Assembly: GCA_036502295.1 (NCBI GenBank)
Contig: DASXYU010000036.1
Location: forward strand, 1 to 38,295
Reading direction: 5' to 3'
From: DASXYU01 sp036502295
Lineage (GTDB): Bacteria > Actinomycetota > Actinomycetes > Mycobacteriales > Jatrophihabitantaceae
DNA: 38,295 nt
Shown here in pieces: positions 26,126-36,300 of this stretch. Numbering within the stretch: the stretch's first letter is position 1; every line of letters starts with the position of its first letter. The notes under the pieces are model-generated. The model had not been told where the DNA came from. It did no database searches and saw only the letters and a list, made by a program, of their open reading frames with translations. A program made the position numbers and the translations under genes.

Positions 26126-28656
26126 CCCTCACCGCTCAGCCGATCGCACCAGCACCCGGTGCACAGACCAGTGCGGAGAGTCGTCCTGCGAGCAGCGCGA
26201 GTGGGGTGCGCAGGACGCTGCTGGCACTGCTCGCCTGCATCCTCGGGTCGCTGCCGCTCACCCGGCTCGTCGACGGCGGCGCGTGGCTCATCGATCTCTG
26301 GGCGGCGATGGCGGTCGCCCTCGTGCCGGCCGTCCTCCTCCGCCTGCGTCGCGCCCCCGGCGCGCTGCAGATCTGGCCCGGGCTCGCGCTGCTCGTCTGC
26401 TGGCTCACCGCGCGCTTCGTGCACGCGCACGCGGTGCTCGGCTTCCTGCCCGGCAGCGAGACCTGGCACGACCTCAACGGCCTGCTCGACGACCTGCACA
26501 ACACCATGAACCACGAGGTCGCGCCGGTGCAGGCAACAGTCGCGGTCCGCCTCTCGCTCTGCCTGCTGATGGCGCTGATCACCGTGCTCATCGATCTCGT
26601 CGCGGTCGTAGGACGGCACGGCGCGCTGGCCGGGCTGCCGCTGCTCATCATCCTCACGGTGTGCGGCGCCGTGACTCGCACCGCGGTGCCGTGGCCGATG
26701 TTCGCGCTCGGTGCGGTCGGTTTCCTCATCCTGCTCGGCATGGACTCCGGCGACGACCTCGTCACGTGGGGCCATCGCGTGGCACGAGCGGCGAGTTCCG
26801 ACACCGCCGCGCAACCCGCTTCGACACCGCTCAGTTCGGCGCTGCGCGGTTCCGCACCGCGAGGTTCCGCACCGCGGGGACGCGCGGCCATCACTCGCGC
26901 CGGGAGTGCCATCACCGCACCGTGGGTTGCGGGGTCGGCCGTCGTCCTCGCCCTGCTCGCCTCGCTGCTGGTGCCGAGCGGCACTCGGAACCTCATCTCC
27001 GACGCGATCCGCAACCCCAACGGCAAGGGCGACGGCGGCAGCACAGGCACCTCGATCAACCCCTTCGCGAAGCTGAAGGGCGACCTCAGCCGCACCAAGA
27101 CCATCACTCTCGCGGACGTCACCATCTCGCCCTCGACGCAACTCACCGACACCTCACCGACTCCGCGGCCCTTCTACCTGCGCACAGCGGTCCTCTCCCG
27201 GTTCGAGGACGATGGCTGGGTCAGTGACGGCCCGACCGACGACAGCGGCGAGCCGATCAGCAGCGCGAACTTCGAGACGCTGCCCGACGCGGGCGGCAGT
27301 TTCGTCACCGGGCCGGTGTCGTCCGCAACGTTCGACGGCAGCCAGGATATTGCGGACGGCAGCGGCGGGTACGGCAGCTCCCTCGTCACCTCGTGGGACG
27401 CGGACCAGTTCGCAGCGACGGTGAAGGTCCTCAAACTGACGGGAAACCCGCCGGTCTTCGCGGTGCCCACGGCGGTGAACGGTCTTGACGGCAACGCCGA
27501 GTGGAGTCCGCTGAGTCAGACGCTCATCGATGACACCGTGAGCGCCGGCGAGGTCTACACGATGGACGTCAACCAACCCCGGTTCAGTGCTGACGCCTTG
27601 AGTTCCGCGATGGCCGGCGATCAGGCGCAGGCGTGGACGAGCCTGCCCGCGATACCGCAACAGGTCCGCGGTCTCGTCGACAGCATCGGCGGCACGGACG
27701 GCACTTACAGCAAGGCACGCGCGATCAACGACTACTTCACCAACCCTGCGAACGGCTTCGTCTACAGCCTCACGACCAAGGCGGGTGACTCCGGAAGCGA
27801 CCTCGTCGACTTCCTCACCAACAAGCAGGGCTTCTGTCAGCAGTACGCCGCCGCGGAGGCGGTGATGTTCCGTCTCGCCGGCATCCCGGCGCGCGTCGTG
27901 CTCGGGTACGCCCACGACGTGCCGGACCAGAACGGCACGTTCACGATCACCAGCGACGACGCGCATGCCTGGGTGGAGGCGTTCTTCAGCGGCTTCGGTT
28001 GGGTGCCCTTCGACCCGACCCCGCTCGACGGAATCTCCGGCGGCTCGGCGAACGACCTGCCGTGGGCGCCACACCCCACGCCGGCGAGCACAGGATTGTC
28101 GGCGACCTCGTCCAACGACGCCTCCCGTAATCCGGTGACGCAGCCGAGGAAGCCCACCGACAACGGCAACAACGGCAGCGACAACGCGGCGTCGGCGAAC
28201 ATCACGAACGTTCCGGTGCGGTGGATCGTCCTCGGCATCATCATCGCGATGCTCCTCGTAGTCCTCGCGCTCCCCGCGATCATCCGGGAGCGGCGTCGCA
28301 GACGACGGTTGCGACGCGCGGCGCGAGTCGGGCCGGAGCCACTCTGGGAAGAACTCGCCGACACGGTCACCGATCTCGGCTACCTCTGGTCACCCGCCCG
28401 TACTCCGCAGCAGGTGTCCTTGTGGCTCGCCGATCCGGCGGGACCCGCAGCCGCCGCGCTCGCCGCGCTGGCACAACAGGTGGAGCACAGCAGGTACGCG
28501 CCCCCGGCAGAGTCGGCGAACGCATCGGCCGCCGAGGAGCTGCGCGCCGTGCGGCACGAGCTGCTGCGCGAACTGCCGCTGCGCGAACGGATCACGCTAT
28601 GGCTGGCGCCGCCCTCCGTCCTCGGGTTCGCGCGGTGGCGTACCCGTCAACACTGA
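26122..28656 (+). CDS. TgpA-like transglutaminase/DUF4129 membrane protein
   Basis: An 844-residue membrane protein. About six N-terminal helices (residues 30-290) precede a large domain on the far side of the membrane, a single helix near 700, and a C-terminal cytoplasmic DUF4129-like region. The transglutaminase core has Cys572 (KQGFCQQYAAAEAVMFRLAG), His615 (DDAHAWVEAFF) and Asp631 (PFDPTP), a complete Cys-His-Asp triad. The substrate is unknown. The frame is open further upstream, but that part overlaps the DUF58 gene; the ATG in the ATGA overlap is the natural start. Between helices 5 and 6, a Ser/Arg/Gly/Pro stretch is encoded by 15-bp repeats. Confidence 0.92.
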   Translation: MTLTAQPIAPAPGAQTSAESRPASSASGVRRTLLALLACILGSLPLTRLVDGGAWLIDLWAAMAVALVPAVLLRLRRAPGALQIWPGLALLVCWLTARFVHAHAVLGFLPGSETWHDLNGLLDDLHNTMNHEVAPVQATVAVRLSLCLLMALITVLIDLVAVVGRHGALAGLPLLIILTVCGAVTRTAVPWPMFALGAVGFLILLGMDSGDDLVTWGHRVARAASSDTAAQPASTPLSSALRGSAPRGSAPRGRAAITRAGSAITAPWVAGSAVVLALLASLLVPSGTRNLISDAIRNPNGKGDGGSTGTSINPFAKLKGDLSRTKTITLADVTISPSTQLTDTSPTPRPFYLRTAVLSRFEDDGWVSDGPTDDSGEPISSANFETLPDAGGSFVTGPVSSATFDGSQDIADGSGGYGSSLVTSWDADQFAATVKVLKLTGNPPVFAVPTAVNGLDGNAEWSPLSQTLIDDTVSAGEVYTMDVNQPRFSADALSSAMAGDQAQAWTSLPAIPQQVRGLVDSIGGTDGTYSKARAINDYFTNPANGFVYSLTTKAGDSGSDLVDFLTNKQGFCQQYAAAEAVMFRLAGIPARVVLGYAHDVPDQNGTFTITSDDAHAWVEAFFSGFGWVPFDPTPLDGISGGSANDLPWAPHPTPASTGLSATSSNDASRNPVTQPRKPTDNGNNGSDNAASANITNVPVRWIVLGIIIAMLLVVLALPAIIRERRRRRRLRRAARVGPEPLWEELADTVTDLGYLWSPARTPQQVSLWLADPAGPAAAALAALAQQVEHSRYAPPAESANASAAEELRAVRHELLRELPLRERITLWLAPPSVLGFARWRTRQH
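26833..26877. repeat. 15-bp tandem repeat in the transglutaminase gene
   Basis: GGTTCCGCACCGCG plus one base occurs at 26848-26862 and 26863-26877, preceded by a diverged copy at 26833-26847. It encodes SSALR, GSAPR and GSAPR in tandem. GCTTCGACACCGCTCAG (26818-26834) lies immediately upstream. Confidence 0.8.
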
Positions 28657-28675
28657 GCCGACAGCCGCGCGACGC

Positions 28676-28711
28676 CGGCCAGCGGAATCTGGACGGCCAG
28701 CGGAATCTGGG
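28676..28711. repeat. 18-bp tandem duplication between the transglutaminase and DUF3040 genes
   Basis: CGGCCAGCGGAATCTGG is present twice in a row with an 18-bp period, in the 85-bp spacer between two convergent genes. Confidence 0.9.
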
Positions 28712-28741
28712 CGATGGAAGACGCTCTACCGATCGTTCGAC

Positions 28742-29137
28742 TCAGTAGCCTTCGTCGAACCTGCGCTGTAGCCGCTGCGTCATGCGAGTACGGAAACCGA
28801 CCTTCGCCGCGGGACGGCCACCCTTGCGTCCAGCGGGGTGGTGCAGCGAATGCGGGCCGGTCGAGGTGTCGGGGTGACGCAGGCTCTGCACCGCGAACCC
28901 GATCGATCCGACCACGAGGACGAAGCCGACGACGCTGAGCGGGACGATCGAGGCGATGAGGCCTACGAGGACGAGGCCCAGTCCCACCAGCGTGCCGATA
29001 CTGCCCCAGATCAGGGCGCGGCGTCGGGTCGAGCGGGCCCGCGCGGAGCGCACGCTTGAGACGAACTTGGGATCTTCCGCGTAGAGCGCCTGCTCGATCT
29101 CGTCGAGCAGGCGTTGCTCATGATCGGAGAGCGGCAT
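28742..29137 (-). CDS. DUF3040 membrane protein
   Basis: A 131-residue protein of the actinobacterial DUF3040 family. The diagnostic start MPLSDHEQRLLDEIEQALYA is followed by EDPKFVSSVR and two adjacent transmembrane segments (about 43-62 and 66-86). A basic tail ends it. Function unknown. AAAGGAGGGCACC directly before the ATG at 29137 is an excellent ribosome site and excludes the longer frame upstream. It lies downstream of dinB after 125 bp, in which TATGCT is a possible -10. Confidence 0.93.
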   Translation of the reverse strand: MPLSDHEQRLLDEIEQALYAEDPKFVSSVRSARARSTRRRALIWGSIGTLVGLGLVLVGLIASIVPLSVVGFVLVVGSIGFAVQSLRHPDTSTGPHSLHHPAGRKGGRPAAKVGFRTRMTQRLQRRFDEGY

Positions 29138-29262
29138 GGTGCCCTCCTTTACGACTGGTCTGCACCTCGACTTACCTTGCTCACCAAGAGCATAAGCGCC
29201 GAAGGCGTCACTTCGCCATCGGACCAAAGACCTTCTATCGCCGGAGTCGGCGGCGGACCAGG

Positions 29263-30585
29263 TCACTGCGGGCCGCCCGAGAGCGATCGGGTGGGGTCGG
29301 ACTCTGGTCCCGACCGCAGCAGTGCGGCGTACTTCAGCCCGGCTGCGCCGAATCGCGTCCTGGCTGCATCGAGGACGGATTCGGCTTTTCTCCGTGCTTC
29401 CAACTGGGCGCCGCTGCGCTCTGCCACGTCTTCTACGGACGGCTCCTGTTCGGCGAAGAGCGACTCGAGGCTGAGCTGCTGCGGCGCCGCGGCCACCTCC
29501 GTAGCGCTCAGCAGGTTCTCGGCTTTCACGCCCACCAGGCGAATGAGAGGACGGTCGAGGGCGAGGGCCTCATAGAGCTCCACGGCGATCTCGTGCAGCA
29601 CCGCAGTGGAGTCGACAGGTTCGGGCAGCGTCCGCACGCGCGTAATGGTGTGGAAGTCGGAAAAGCGGATCTTGATCCCGACCGTCCTCGCCACGAATTC
29701 GCGCTCGCGCAGGCGTCGCCCGACCTCGCCCGCGACGCGCAGCAGTTCGCGATGCACCTGCTCCGAGCTGGTGAGGTCTTCGGCGAGCGTCCGGTCGGCG
29801 CTGATCGACTTCTCCACGTCGTTGGCCTCGACCTGCCGCGGATCGATGCCGCGGGCGAGGTCGTGGATGTGCGCCGCGCTCGCCGGCCCGAGGGCGCGCA
29901 CCAGGGTCTCGCGAGGCGTCGCCGCCGCGTCCGCCACCGTGTGGATGCCGAGGCGGTGCAACGCCTCGGCGGTCTTCGCCCCGACTCCCCAGATCGCGTT
30001 CACCGGTAGCGGGTGCAGGAACGTCAGCGTCTCGGCGGCCGGCACCACGAGCAGGCCGTCGGGTTTGCAACGCGCCGAGGCAAGCTTCGCCACGAACTTG
30101 GTCGCCGCCACCCCCACCGAACAGGTGAGGTCGAGCTCGTCCTGCACTCGCTTGCGGATCGCGGTCGCGATGGCGGTGGGGCGGCCGAGCAGGCGCACCG
30201 ACCCGCTCACATCGAGGAAGGCCTCGTCCACCGAGAGTGGCTGCACGAGTGGGGTGACGTCAGCGAAGATCGCCATCACCTGCTGCGAGACGGCCCGATA
30301 GGCGGCGCCGTCCGGGGAGATCACGACGAGCTTCGGGCAGAGCCGCAGCGCCCGGGTCATGGGCATGGCGCTGCGCACGCCGTACTTTCGCGCCTCGTAG
30401 GAGGCAGCCGCGACAACCCCGCGCTGCTGGCCACCGACCACCACCGGCAGTCCCTTCAGCTCGGGACGGCGCTGGATCTCGACGCTCGCGAAGAACGCGT
30501 CCATGTCGACGTGCAGGATCGTGCAGCCGCTGTCGTCAGTGCCGAGGTCGTCGGCCTGCCGCGGAAGATCACCGCTCCTACCCAT
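29263..30585 (-). CDS. dinB: DNA polymerase IV (Y-family)
   Basis: Error-prone translesion polymerase. Catalytic metal ligands are Asp27 in HVDMDAFFASVE and Asp120-Glu121 in PLSVDEAFLDVSG. The fingers contain YEARKYGVRSAMPM. The little-finger domain begins near residue 240 (DVEKSISADRTLAEDL). Near the C-terminus, PQQLSLESLF resembles the QLxLF beta-clamp-binding motif. Its 440 residues are slightly long owing to N- and C-terminal extensions. It follows the methyltransferase gene after 21 bp and is probably co-transcribed with it. No LexA-type box was seen directly upstream. Confidence 0.95.
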   Translation of the reverse strand: MGRSGDLPRQADDLGTDDSGCTILHVDMDAFFASVEIQRRPELKGLPVVVGGQQRGVVAAASYEARKYGVRSAMPMTRALRLCPKLVVISPDGAAYRAVSQQVMAIFADVTPLVQPLSVDEAFLDVSGSVRLLGRPTAIATAIRKRVQDELDLTCSVGVAATKFVAKLASARCKPDGLLVVPAAETLTFLHPLPVNAIWGVGAKTAEALHRLGIHTVADAAATPRETLVRALGPASAAHIHDLARGIDPRQVEANDVEKSISADRTLAEDLTSSEQVHRELLRVAGEVGRRLREREFVARTVGIKIRFSDFHTITRVRTLPEPVDSTAVLHEIAVELYEALALDRPLIRLVGVKAENLLSATEVAAAPQQLSLESLFAEQEPSVEDVAERSGAQLEARRKAESVLDAARTRFGAAGLKYAALLRSGPESDPTRSLSGGPQ

Positions 30586-30606
30586 GCCCTGCAGCTAACC
30601 AGCGGG

Positions 30607-31335
30607 CTATGACAACGAACTTCGACGGGCGAGCAGGTGTACGCGCCCCGCGATCTCGGCGAAGGGCGAGCGGGTCGCGCTGCTCGACTCGAGTTCCGCG
30701 AGCGCGTCGCGGGCGCCCGGGGTGTCGAGTGCCCGTCCGGGGACGAGTTCGCTGAAGATGCCAACGCCGTGCACCTGTTCGATGAGCAAGCCGTGCCCGG
30801 CACAGAGCGCGCGCACCGCCTCGGGACCGGGTTCGGTGAGACCGGCGTCGATGGCGCGCAGTTCGGCGAGAGCGGCGGGGAGGTCGCCTGCGAGTGCCCG
30901 GGAGAGGACGCCCGCCGCCGGGTTGGTGACGAGCAGGCTGAGCAATCCACCGGGCCGAACCGTCGCCGCGATCGCCGCGAACGTCGCCGCGACGTCGTCG
31001 ACCGAGCCGAGGATGCCGTGCGCGAGGACGAGGTCGAAGAGCTGCTCGCCGACGGCGTCGGCGAGGGCTTCGACGTCCCCCTGCACCGGCGTTACGCGAT
31101 CGGCGACGCCGGCCTCGGCGGCCCGGCGGGTGAGGATCGCCAGGGCATCGGCGCTGATGTCGACGACGGTGAGCTTCGCGCCGAAGGCCGCCAGCGGTAC
31201 GGCGAACGACCCGCTGCCACCGCCGCAGTCGAGGACGGTGCGGGACTCGAGCGTCTCAAGGGCCTGGACGAGTACGCGCCACGCGACGCCCTGCCGCCCG
31301 GACGGTGGGCTCACGGTCGCCGCCTGCTCCTTCAT
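30607..31335 (-). CDS. SAM-dependent methyltransferase
   Basis: A 242-residue class I methyltransferase. The SAM motif is VLDCGGGSGSFAVPLAAFG (about 34-52), followed by VVDISADALAIL, QGDVEAL and FDLVLAHGILGSVDD. Then comes VRPGGLLSLLVTNPAAGVLSRAL, resembling ubiquinone/CmoA-like and tRNA-modifying methyltransferases. The substrate is unknown. It lies between the siroheme synthase gene and dinB. TAGGCT 6 nt before the ATG and no ribosome site suggest a leaderless transcript. Confidence 0.88.
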   Translation of the reverse strand: MKEQAATVSPPSGRQGVAWRVLVQALETLESRTVLDCGGGSGSFAVPLAAFGAKLTVVDISADALAILTRRAAEAGVADRVTPVQGDVEALADAVGEQLFDLVLAHGILGSVDDVAATFAAIAATVRPGGLLSLLVTNPAAGVLSRALAGDLPAALAELRAIDAGLTEPGPEAVRALCAGHGLLIEQVHGVGIFSELVPGRALDTPGARDALAELESSSATRSPFAEIAGRVHLLARRSSLS

Positions 31336-31341
31336 AGGACG

Positions 31342-31347
31342 AGCCTA
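31342..31347 (-). promoter_or_regulatory. Putative -10 box of a leaderless start (methyltransferase)
   Basis: TAGGCT on the minus strand, 6 nt before the ATG at 31335. It is identical to the box at 3704, which also precedes a methyltransferase gene. Confidence 0.5.
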
Positions 31348-31362
31348 TGCCCGCGTGGCGGA

Positions 31363-32598
31363 TCAGCCCTGCAGGTTGTGCAGCACATCGACGACATCGC
31401 CGACGACGATCACGGCCGGGGCACCGACGCCCTCGCGGAGTGCCGCCTCGGCGATCTCGTCAAGGCGGCCCCGCACGACACGCTGGCCCGGCAGGGTTGC
31501 GCGGTGCACGACCGCTGTCGGAGTGCTGGCGGGTCGGCCGTACTTGATCAGTTCGTCGGCGATGGCGGCGAGTCGGTCCATCCCCATCAGGATCACCAAC
31601 GTGCCCTCACCCGCTGCACCGGACCCACCGTCACCGCGAGCGGCGGCGAACCGCGGCCAGTCGATGACCTCCTCGGCCGGGCGGCCGGGGTCGAGATGGC
31701 CCGAGACGACGGTGAAGTCGGCCGCAACGCCGCGATGCGTGACCGGAATGCCCGCCATCGCCGGCCCGGCCAGCGCCGAGGTGATGCCGGGAACGACCGT
31801 CACCGGCACACCCGCCGCGACGCAGGCGAGCCACTCCTCGCCGCCGCGGCCGAAGACGAACGGGTCGCCACCCTTGAGCCGGACGACCCGCTTGCCCTCG
31901 CGTGCCTTCTCTACGAGGAGGTCATTGATCTGCTGCTGGGTGAGGTTGTGCCGGTGCGCCGCCTTACCGCTGTCGATCACCTCGACGCCGTCGGGGATCT
32001 CCTCGAGCAAGGCACGCGGGGCGAGGCGGTCGACGACGATCACGTCGGCATCGGCGACGAGGCGCCGCCCCCGCACGCTGATGAGCTCGGGGTCACCGGG
32101 TCCACCGCCGACGAGGACGACGCTGCCCCGAGCTGCCGGGCGGTGCCGTCGCGCCGGGAGTTCGCCGAGGTCGAGCGCGAGCGAGATCGCGTCGCGCAGC
32201 GCGGCGGCCCGGCGCGGGTCGTCGCCGGCGTTGATCGCCACCGTGAGCTCGTCCTTGCGCAGGACGGCCGGGGTGCGGGCGGTGCCGCCTTCGGCGAGGT
32301 CAGCGCGGATGCAGAAGATCCGGCGCTCTTCGGCGGCGGAGGCGACCGCTTCGTTGACGGCCGGATCGTCGGTGGCGGCGACGACGAGCCACGCTCCGTC
32401 GACGTCCTCCGTGACGAAGGCGCGCCCGACGAGCGCCGGCGCGAGTGCCCGCAGTTCGTCGGTGACCTCGGGCGCGACGACGTGGACCGCGGCACCGGCC
32501 TCCACGAGACTCCGCGTACGGCGGGTCGCCACCGTTCCCCCACCGACGACGAGGACGTGTCGTCCGACGAGATCGAGAAGCAAGGGATAGTGGCTCAT
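31363..32598 (-). CDS. cobA: Siroheme synthase: precorrin-2 dehydrogenase plus uroporphyrinogen-III C-methyltransferase
   Basis: A 411-residue fusion for siroheme (and possibly cobalamin) synthesis. The N-terminal Rossmann domain contains HVLVVGGGTVATRRTRSLVEAG and ATDDPAVNEAV, typical of the CysG dehydrogenase part. From about residue 158 the SUMT domain begins: VVLVGGGPGDPELISVRG, then DVIVVDRLAP, VRLKGGDPFVFGRGGEE and VVPGITSALAGPAMAGIPVTHRG. The region between the two is short, so the chelatase-associated part may be reduced. The product probably serves sulfite or nitrite reductase. GAGGACACGG precedes the ATG. It diverges from the GNAT gene. Confidence 0.95.
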   Translation of the reverse strand: MSHYPLLLDLVGRHVLVVGGGTVATRRTRSLVEAGAAVHVVAPEVTDELRALAPALVGRAFVTEDVDGAWLVVAATDDPAVNEAVASAAEERRIFCIRADLAEGGTARTPAVLRKDELTVAINAGDDPRRAAALRDAISLALDLGELPARRHRPAARGSVVLVGGGPGDPELISVRGRRLVADADVIVVDRLAPRALLEEIPDGVEVIDSGKAAHRHNLTQQQINDLLVEKAREGKRVVRLKGGDPFVFGRGGEEWLACVAAGVPVTVVPGITSALAGPAMAGIPVTHRGVAADFTVVSGHLDPGRPAEEVIDWPRFAAARGDGGSGAAGEGTLVILMGMDRLAAIADELIKYGRPASTPTAVVHRATLPGQRVVRGRLDEIAEAALREGVGAPAVIVVGDVVDVLHNLQG

Positions 32599-32688
32599 CC
32601 GTGTCCTCGCTTCGCTCCGGGCACGGACGAGCCACGGTGCTCACTGTGCTTGCCATTCGCTCGCTGACGCTCGCTCATTGGTAGAGCC

Positions 32689-32694
32689 TACGAT
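32689..32694 (+). promoter_or_regulatory. Putative -10 box of a leaderless start (GNAT gene)
   Basis: TACGAT, 6 nt before the ATG at 32701. No ribosome site intervenes. Confidence 0.5.
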
Positions 32695-32700
32695 CGAGGC

Positions 32701-33303
32701 ATGCGGGCGGAGCGTGCGGCGGGGCAGGCGGCGGACTGGGACGATCCCGGTGGCGTGCCCGAGTACCGCATCGAAACATGGTCTGCCGAGACCTTCGCGG
32801 CGCGCGTCGACGAGACGATGAACATCTACGTCCGGGCGATGCAGTACCCCTCGCACGCCGGCACGCAGCGCGGGATCTCGGCGCGCAAACACGTGAAGTA
32901 CGAGGGTTTCTCCTGCCGTGCCGCCGTCCTCACCGGAGCGGACACCGTCGTCGGGTTCGGCTATGGATACACGACCACCGCCGGTCAGTGGTGGCACGAC
33001 CTGGTGCGCCATGCGATAGGCGCGGAGCAGGCCACCGAGTGGATGCGCGACGGCTTCGAACTCTCCGAGCTGCACGTCCTGCCCGCGTTCCAGGGCTACG
33101 GCCTAGGACGGCAGTTGCTCATCGAACTGGCGAACTCGCTGCCCAATGCGGCGATGCTGCTCTCGACACCGGACCAGGACACGCGTGCGTTCCGGATGTA
33201 CACGCGGCTGGGATTCCGCGCGCTGCGGCGGCAGTACTTGTTCCCCGGCGACGCGCGGCCGTTCGCGATCTTCGGCGCCCGCCTTCCGCTGGCCGTCCAA
33301 TAG
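32701..33303 (+). CDS. GNAT-family N-acetyltransferase
   Basis: A 200-residue acetyl-CoA-dependent transferase. The acetyl-CoA pyrophosphate loop is ELHVLPAFQGYGLGRQLL (about 122-139; Q-x2-G-x-G). A later STPDQDTRAFRMYTRLGFRAL fits motif B of the fold. The substrate is unknown. It starts opposite to the siroheme synthase gene and ends 10 bp from the convergent acyltransferase gene. Confidence 0.9.
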   Translation: MRAERAAGQAADWDDPGGVPEYRIETWSAETFAARVDETMNIYVRAMQYPSHAGTQRGISARKHVKYEGFSCRAAVLTGADTVVGFGYGYTTTAGQWWHDLVRHAIGAEQATEWMRDGFELSELHVLPAFQGYGLGRQLLIELANSLPNAAMLLSTPDQDTRAFRMYTRLGFRALRRQYLFPGDARPFAIFGARLPLAVQ

Positions 33304-33313
33304 CGCACCGGCG

Positions 33314-36300
33314 TCAGCCGAGCGCCTTCGATACGGTCGTGTCGATGATGGGAGCAAGCGTGCTCGCATAGCCGATCGCGAGGTTGCTCGTATCGACGTG
33401 AGTCACCAGGCCACCGACCGCGAAGTGACACCGCCGCGCGTCGCACTGCGGCGAGGCGATGTGAGCGACGGAGACGCCCTTGGCACCGCTGCTCTTGGAC
33501 GCCCGATCCACCGGGTCCGTCGGAAGCGTCTTGGCACGAGGCTGCGCACACGGATCCTTCAGCTTCCCGGAGGTCTTGATGCATGTCGGGACGCTCGTCG
33601 GCGATAGCGGTACGTCCTCGGCGACGACGACCTTCTTCTTGGCCTTCGTCCATCGGGACCAGGTCGCCTTGTACGCGCTTGCGACTGCTGCCTGCTTTGC
33701 CGCTCCGTGCAACTGAGTCACGTAGCTGCGACTCGCCTGCGCCGTCACGACGACCTTGATGTACTTGTAGTGCGCGATCCAGTCGACCACCTGCGTCTGC
33801 CACTGGCGGCAGCCAGGTGAGTTCTCGACCGCGACCGCGGACTTGAACTGCGGCAACACCGGGCGGCATCCTGAACGCCAGAAGAGCTGCACGCGCCACC
33901 CATGGGTCTTCGCCGCCGCGACCACGGCAGGCAGCACCGACCGCGCGTGCGCGTCGCCGACGACGGCGACCGTCACCTTGGCCGTCGCGCTTCCCCAGCT
34001 GCAACGGCGTACCGCCGCGGTGACCTTCGGGCACTTGGCGGGATCCTGCTTCTGTCCCGGGTATTGCTGGTTCAGCCAGGTCTTGAGATCGCGATCGTTG
34101 GCGGCGATCGTCGCTGCTCTGAGCGACGCCAGCACGTTGACGTCCGAGCAGGTGTGCGCACCGAGTACGGCGTTGGCGCCGAGGCATTCTGCCCCACCGC
34201 CGGAACTGAGCACCTGACTGACCTTGCTGTCGACGAGCGGTGCGAGCGTCGCCGCGTAGTGCACGCTGAGGTGGCTCGTGTCGACATGCGTGACGAGACC
34301 TCCGACGGCGAAGTGGCAGAGCGTCGCATCACACTGCGGAATCGTCAGGTCTAGGGTCGAGACGCCCGGCGGGACGTCCGGCGTGGTGGCGAGATCGAGC
34401 GGATCGGTGGGAATGGCGGACGCCCGCGGTGCGGCGCACGGATCGGTCAGGGTCCCGGCAGCCGCGACGCAACCGGGCACGCTGTCCGCAGCGAAGGGGA
34501 CATCGAGCGCCACGACCACGTTCTTCCCGGCGGCCGTCCACCGTGACCACGTCGCTTTGAAGGCGCTGGCGATCATGTTCTGATTGGCCGCGCCAGGCAT
34601 CTCATTGGCGTAGCGCCGCGTCGACGCTGCGGTGATGACCACGTTGATGCGCTTGTCGCTGGTCACGGTGTCGATCACTTGGTTCTTCCAGCCGACGCAC
34701 TCGGCGCCGTTCTCCGCGGCGACCGTCGACTTGAAGAGCGGCACCACGGGACGACAGTCGGCGTGCCACATGAATTCCAGACGCCACCCGTGCGCCTTCG
34801 CCGCTCCGACGACCGCCGGCAGCAGAGCCCTCGCGTGCGAGTCGCCGACGAGAGCGACCGTCTGCTTCGCGGTGCTGCTACCCCAAACGCACTCGCGTAC
34901 CCACTGGCTGAGCTTCGGGCAGTCCGCCGGGTCCTGCTTCTGCGTCGGGTACTGCTCGGCGAGCCACCCCGCGAGATCGTTGTCCTGCGCCGCGAGAGTC
35001 GCTGCATCCGCCGTGGTGAGGACGTTCGGTGCCGGGCAGGTCGCACCACTCAGCACCGCCGCGGCCCCGAAACACTGTGCGCCGCCGACACTTGCCGTGA
35101 TCTGTTGGACCAACTGGTTGGTGTCCGTCGTCGACTGCGACGCCGCGATATCGCATGAGCCGACGATCAGTGCGGTTACGGGTACGAGCGCAGCAAGTGT
35201 GCGCAGGACGGTTCGTCTCGACACGGAACTCCTCAAGCGAAAACGGTTCTCTACGAAGGTGCGGGTCAGTCCCGCGGCAACGAGGGCGCCGACAAGGATC
35301 GCGAGCTTCTCGCCGGGCCGCAGCGGATGCGATGTGATCCATGGCAGCAGGACGATGGGCGGCCAATGCCAGAGGTACAGCGAGTAGGAGACGTCACCGA
35401 CCCATTGAAGCGGGCGAAGCCTGAGTAGACGGTCTGTCACCCCGGCGCCGCTGCCGACGCCGGCCGCTAGGACGAGCAGTGTGCCCGCCACGGGCAGCAG
35501 CGCCGCCGTTCCCGGAAACGGCGTGGATCCGGTGAAGCGGACGACCGCGTAGAGGATGCCTGCCAGCCCGAGCCAGCTCGCCAGTGGCGCGGCGAGCCGA
35601 TGGCGGCTGAAGAAGGCACTCGCCCGTTCGGCGAAGAGGCCGAGGATGCCTCCGGCGGCAAACTCCCAGGCGTGCGTGAACGTCGAGAAATACCCATAGC
35701 TCTCGTGTTCGACGAGGGCGGAGTAGACGAGCGAACCGCCGAAGACCGCAACGAATCCGAGGCAGACACTTACCGAGCGACGACGCAGATCGAGCCGACG
35801 CGCGATGAAGACGAGCGCGACGAGCAGCAGTGGCCAGACGACGTAGAACTGCTCCTCGACAGACAGCGACCAGTAGTGCTGAGCCGGCGAGGGTTTCTGA
35901 TCCGCGGCGAAGTAGTCGACCGAGTTGGCGGCGAGCTTCCAGTTCTGCCAGTACAGCGCGCTGGCGCTGATCTGCGAGAGGTACGGCTTCCAGACCACTT
36001 TCGGTGCAGCGAGCAGGGTGACGCCCAGGGTGACGATGAGGACGACGAACGCCGCAGGAAGCAGCCGACGGGCCCGACGGCTCCAGAACGCGACCAGGCT
36101 GATGCGGCCTGATCTGCTCACCTCGCGAAGCAGGTGGGAGGTGATCAGGAAGCCGGATATGACAAAGAAGACGTCCACGCCGACATAGCCGCCGGTGATC
36201 TGGCCCGGAAACAGGTGGAAGAGCACCACCGACAGCACAGCGAGGCATCTCAGCACCTGGATATCCGGACGGATGCCGGTGCGCTGCGGCTCCTGTTTCT

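Noticed and set aside
30637..32667. Two very long + strand open frames opposite the siroheme synthase and methyltransferase genes
   Set aside because: No domain motifs, and the minus-strand frames carry complete family signatures.
32653..32676. CGCTCGCTGACGCTCGCTC direct repeat upstream of the GNAT gene
   Set aside because: Only 8-10 bp, a single partial duplication; too short to support as an operator or mobile element.
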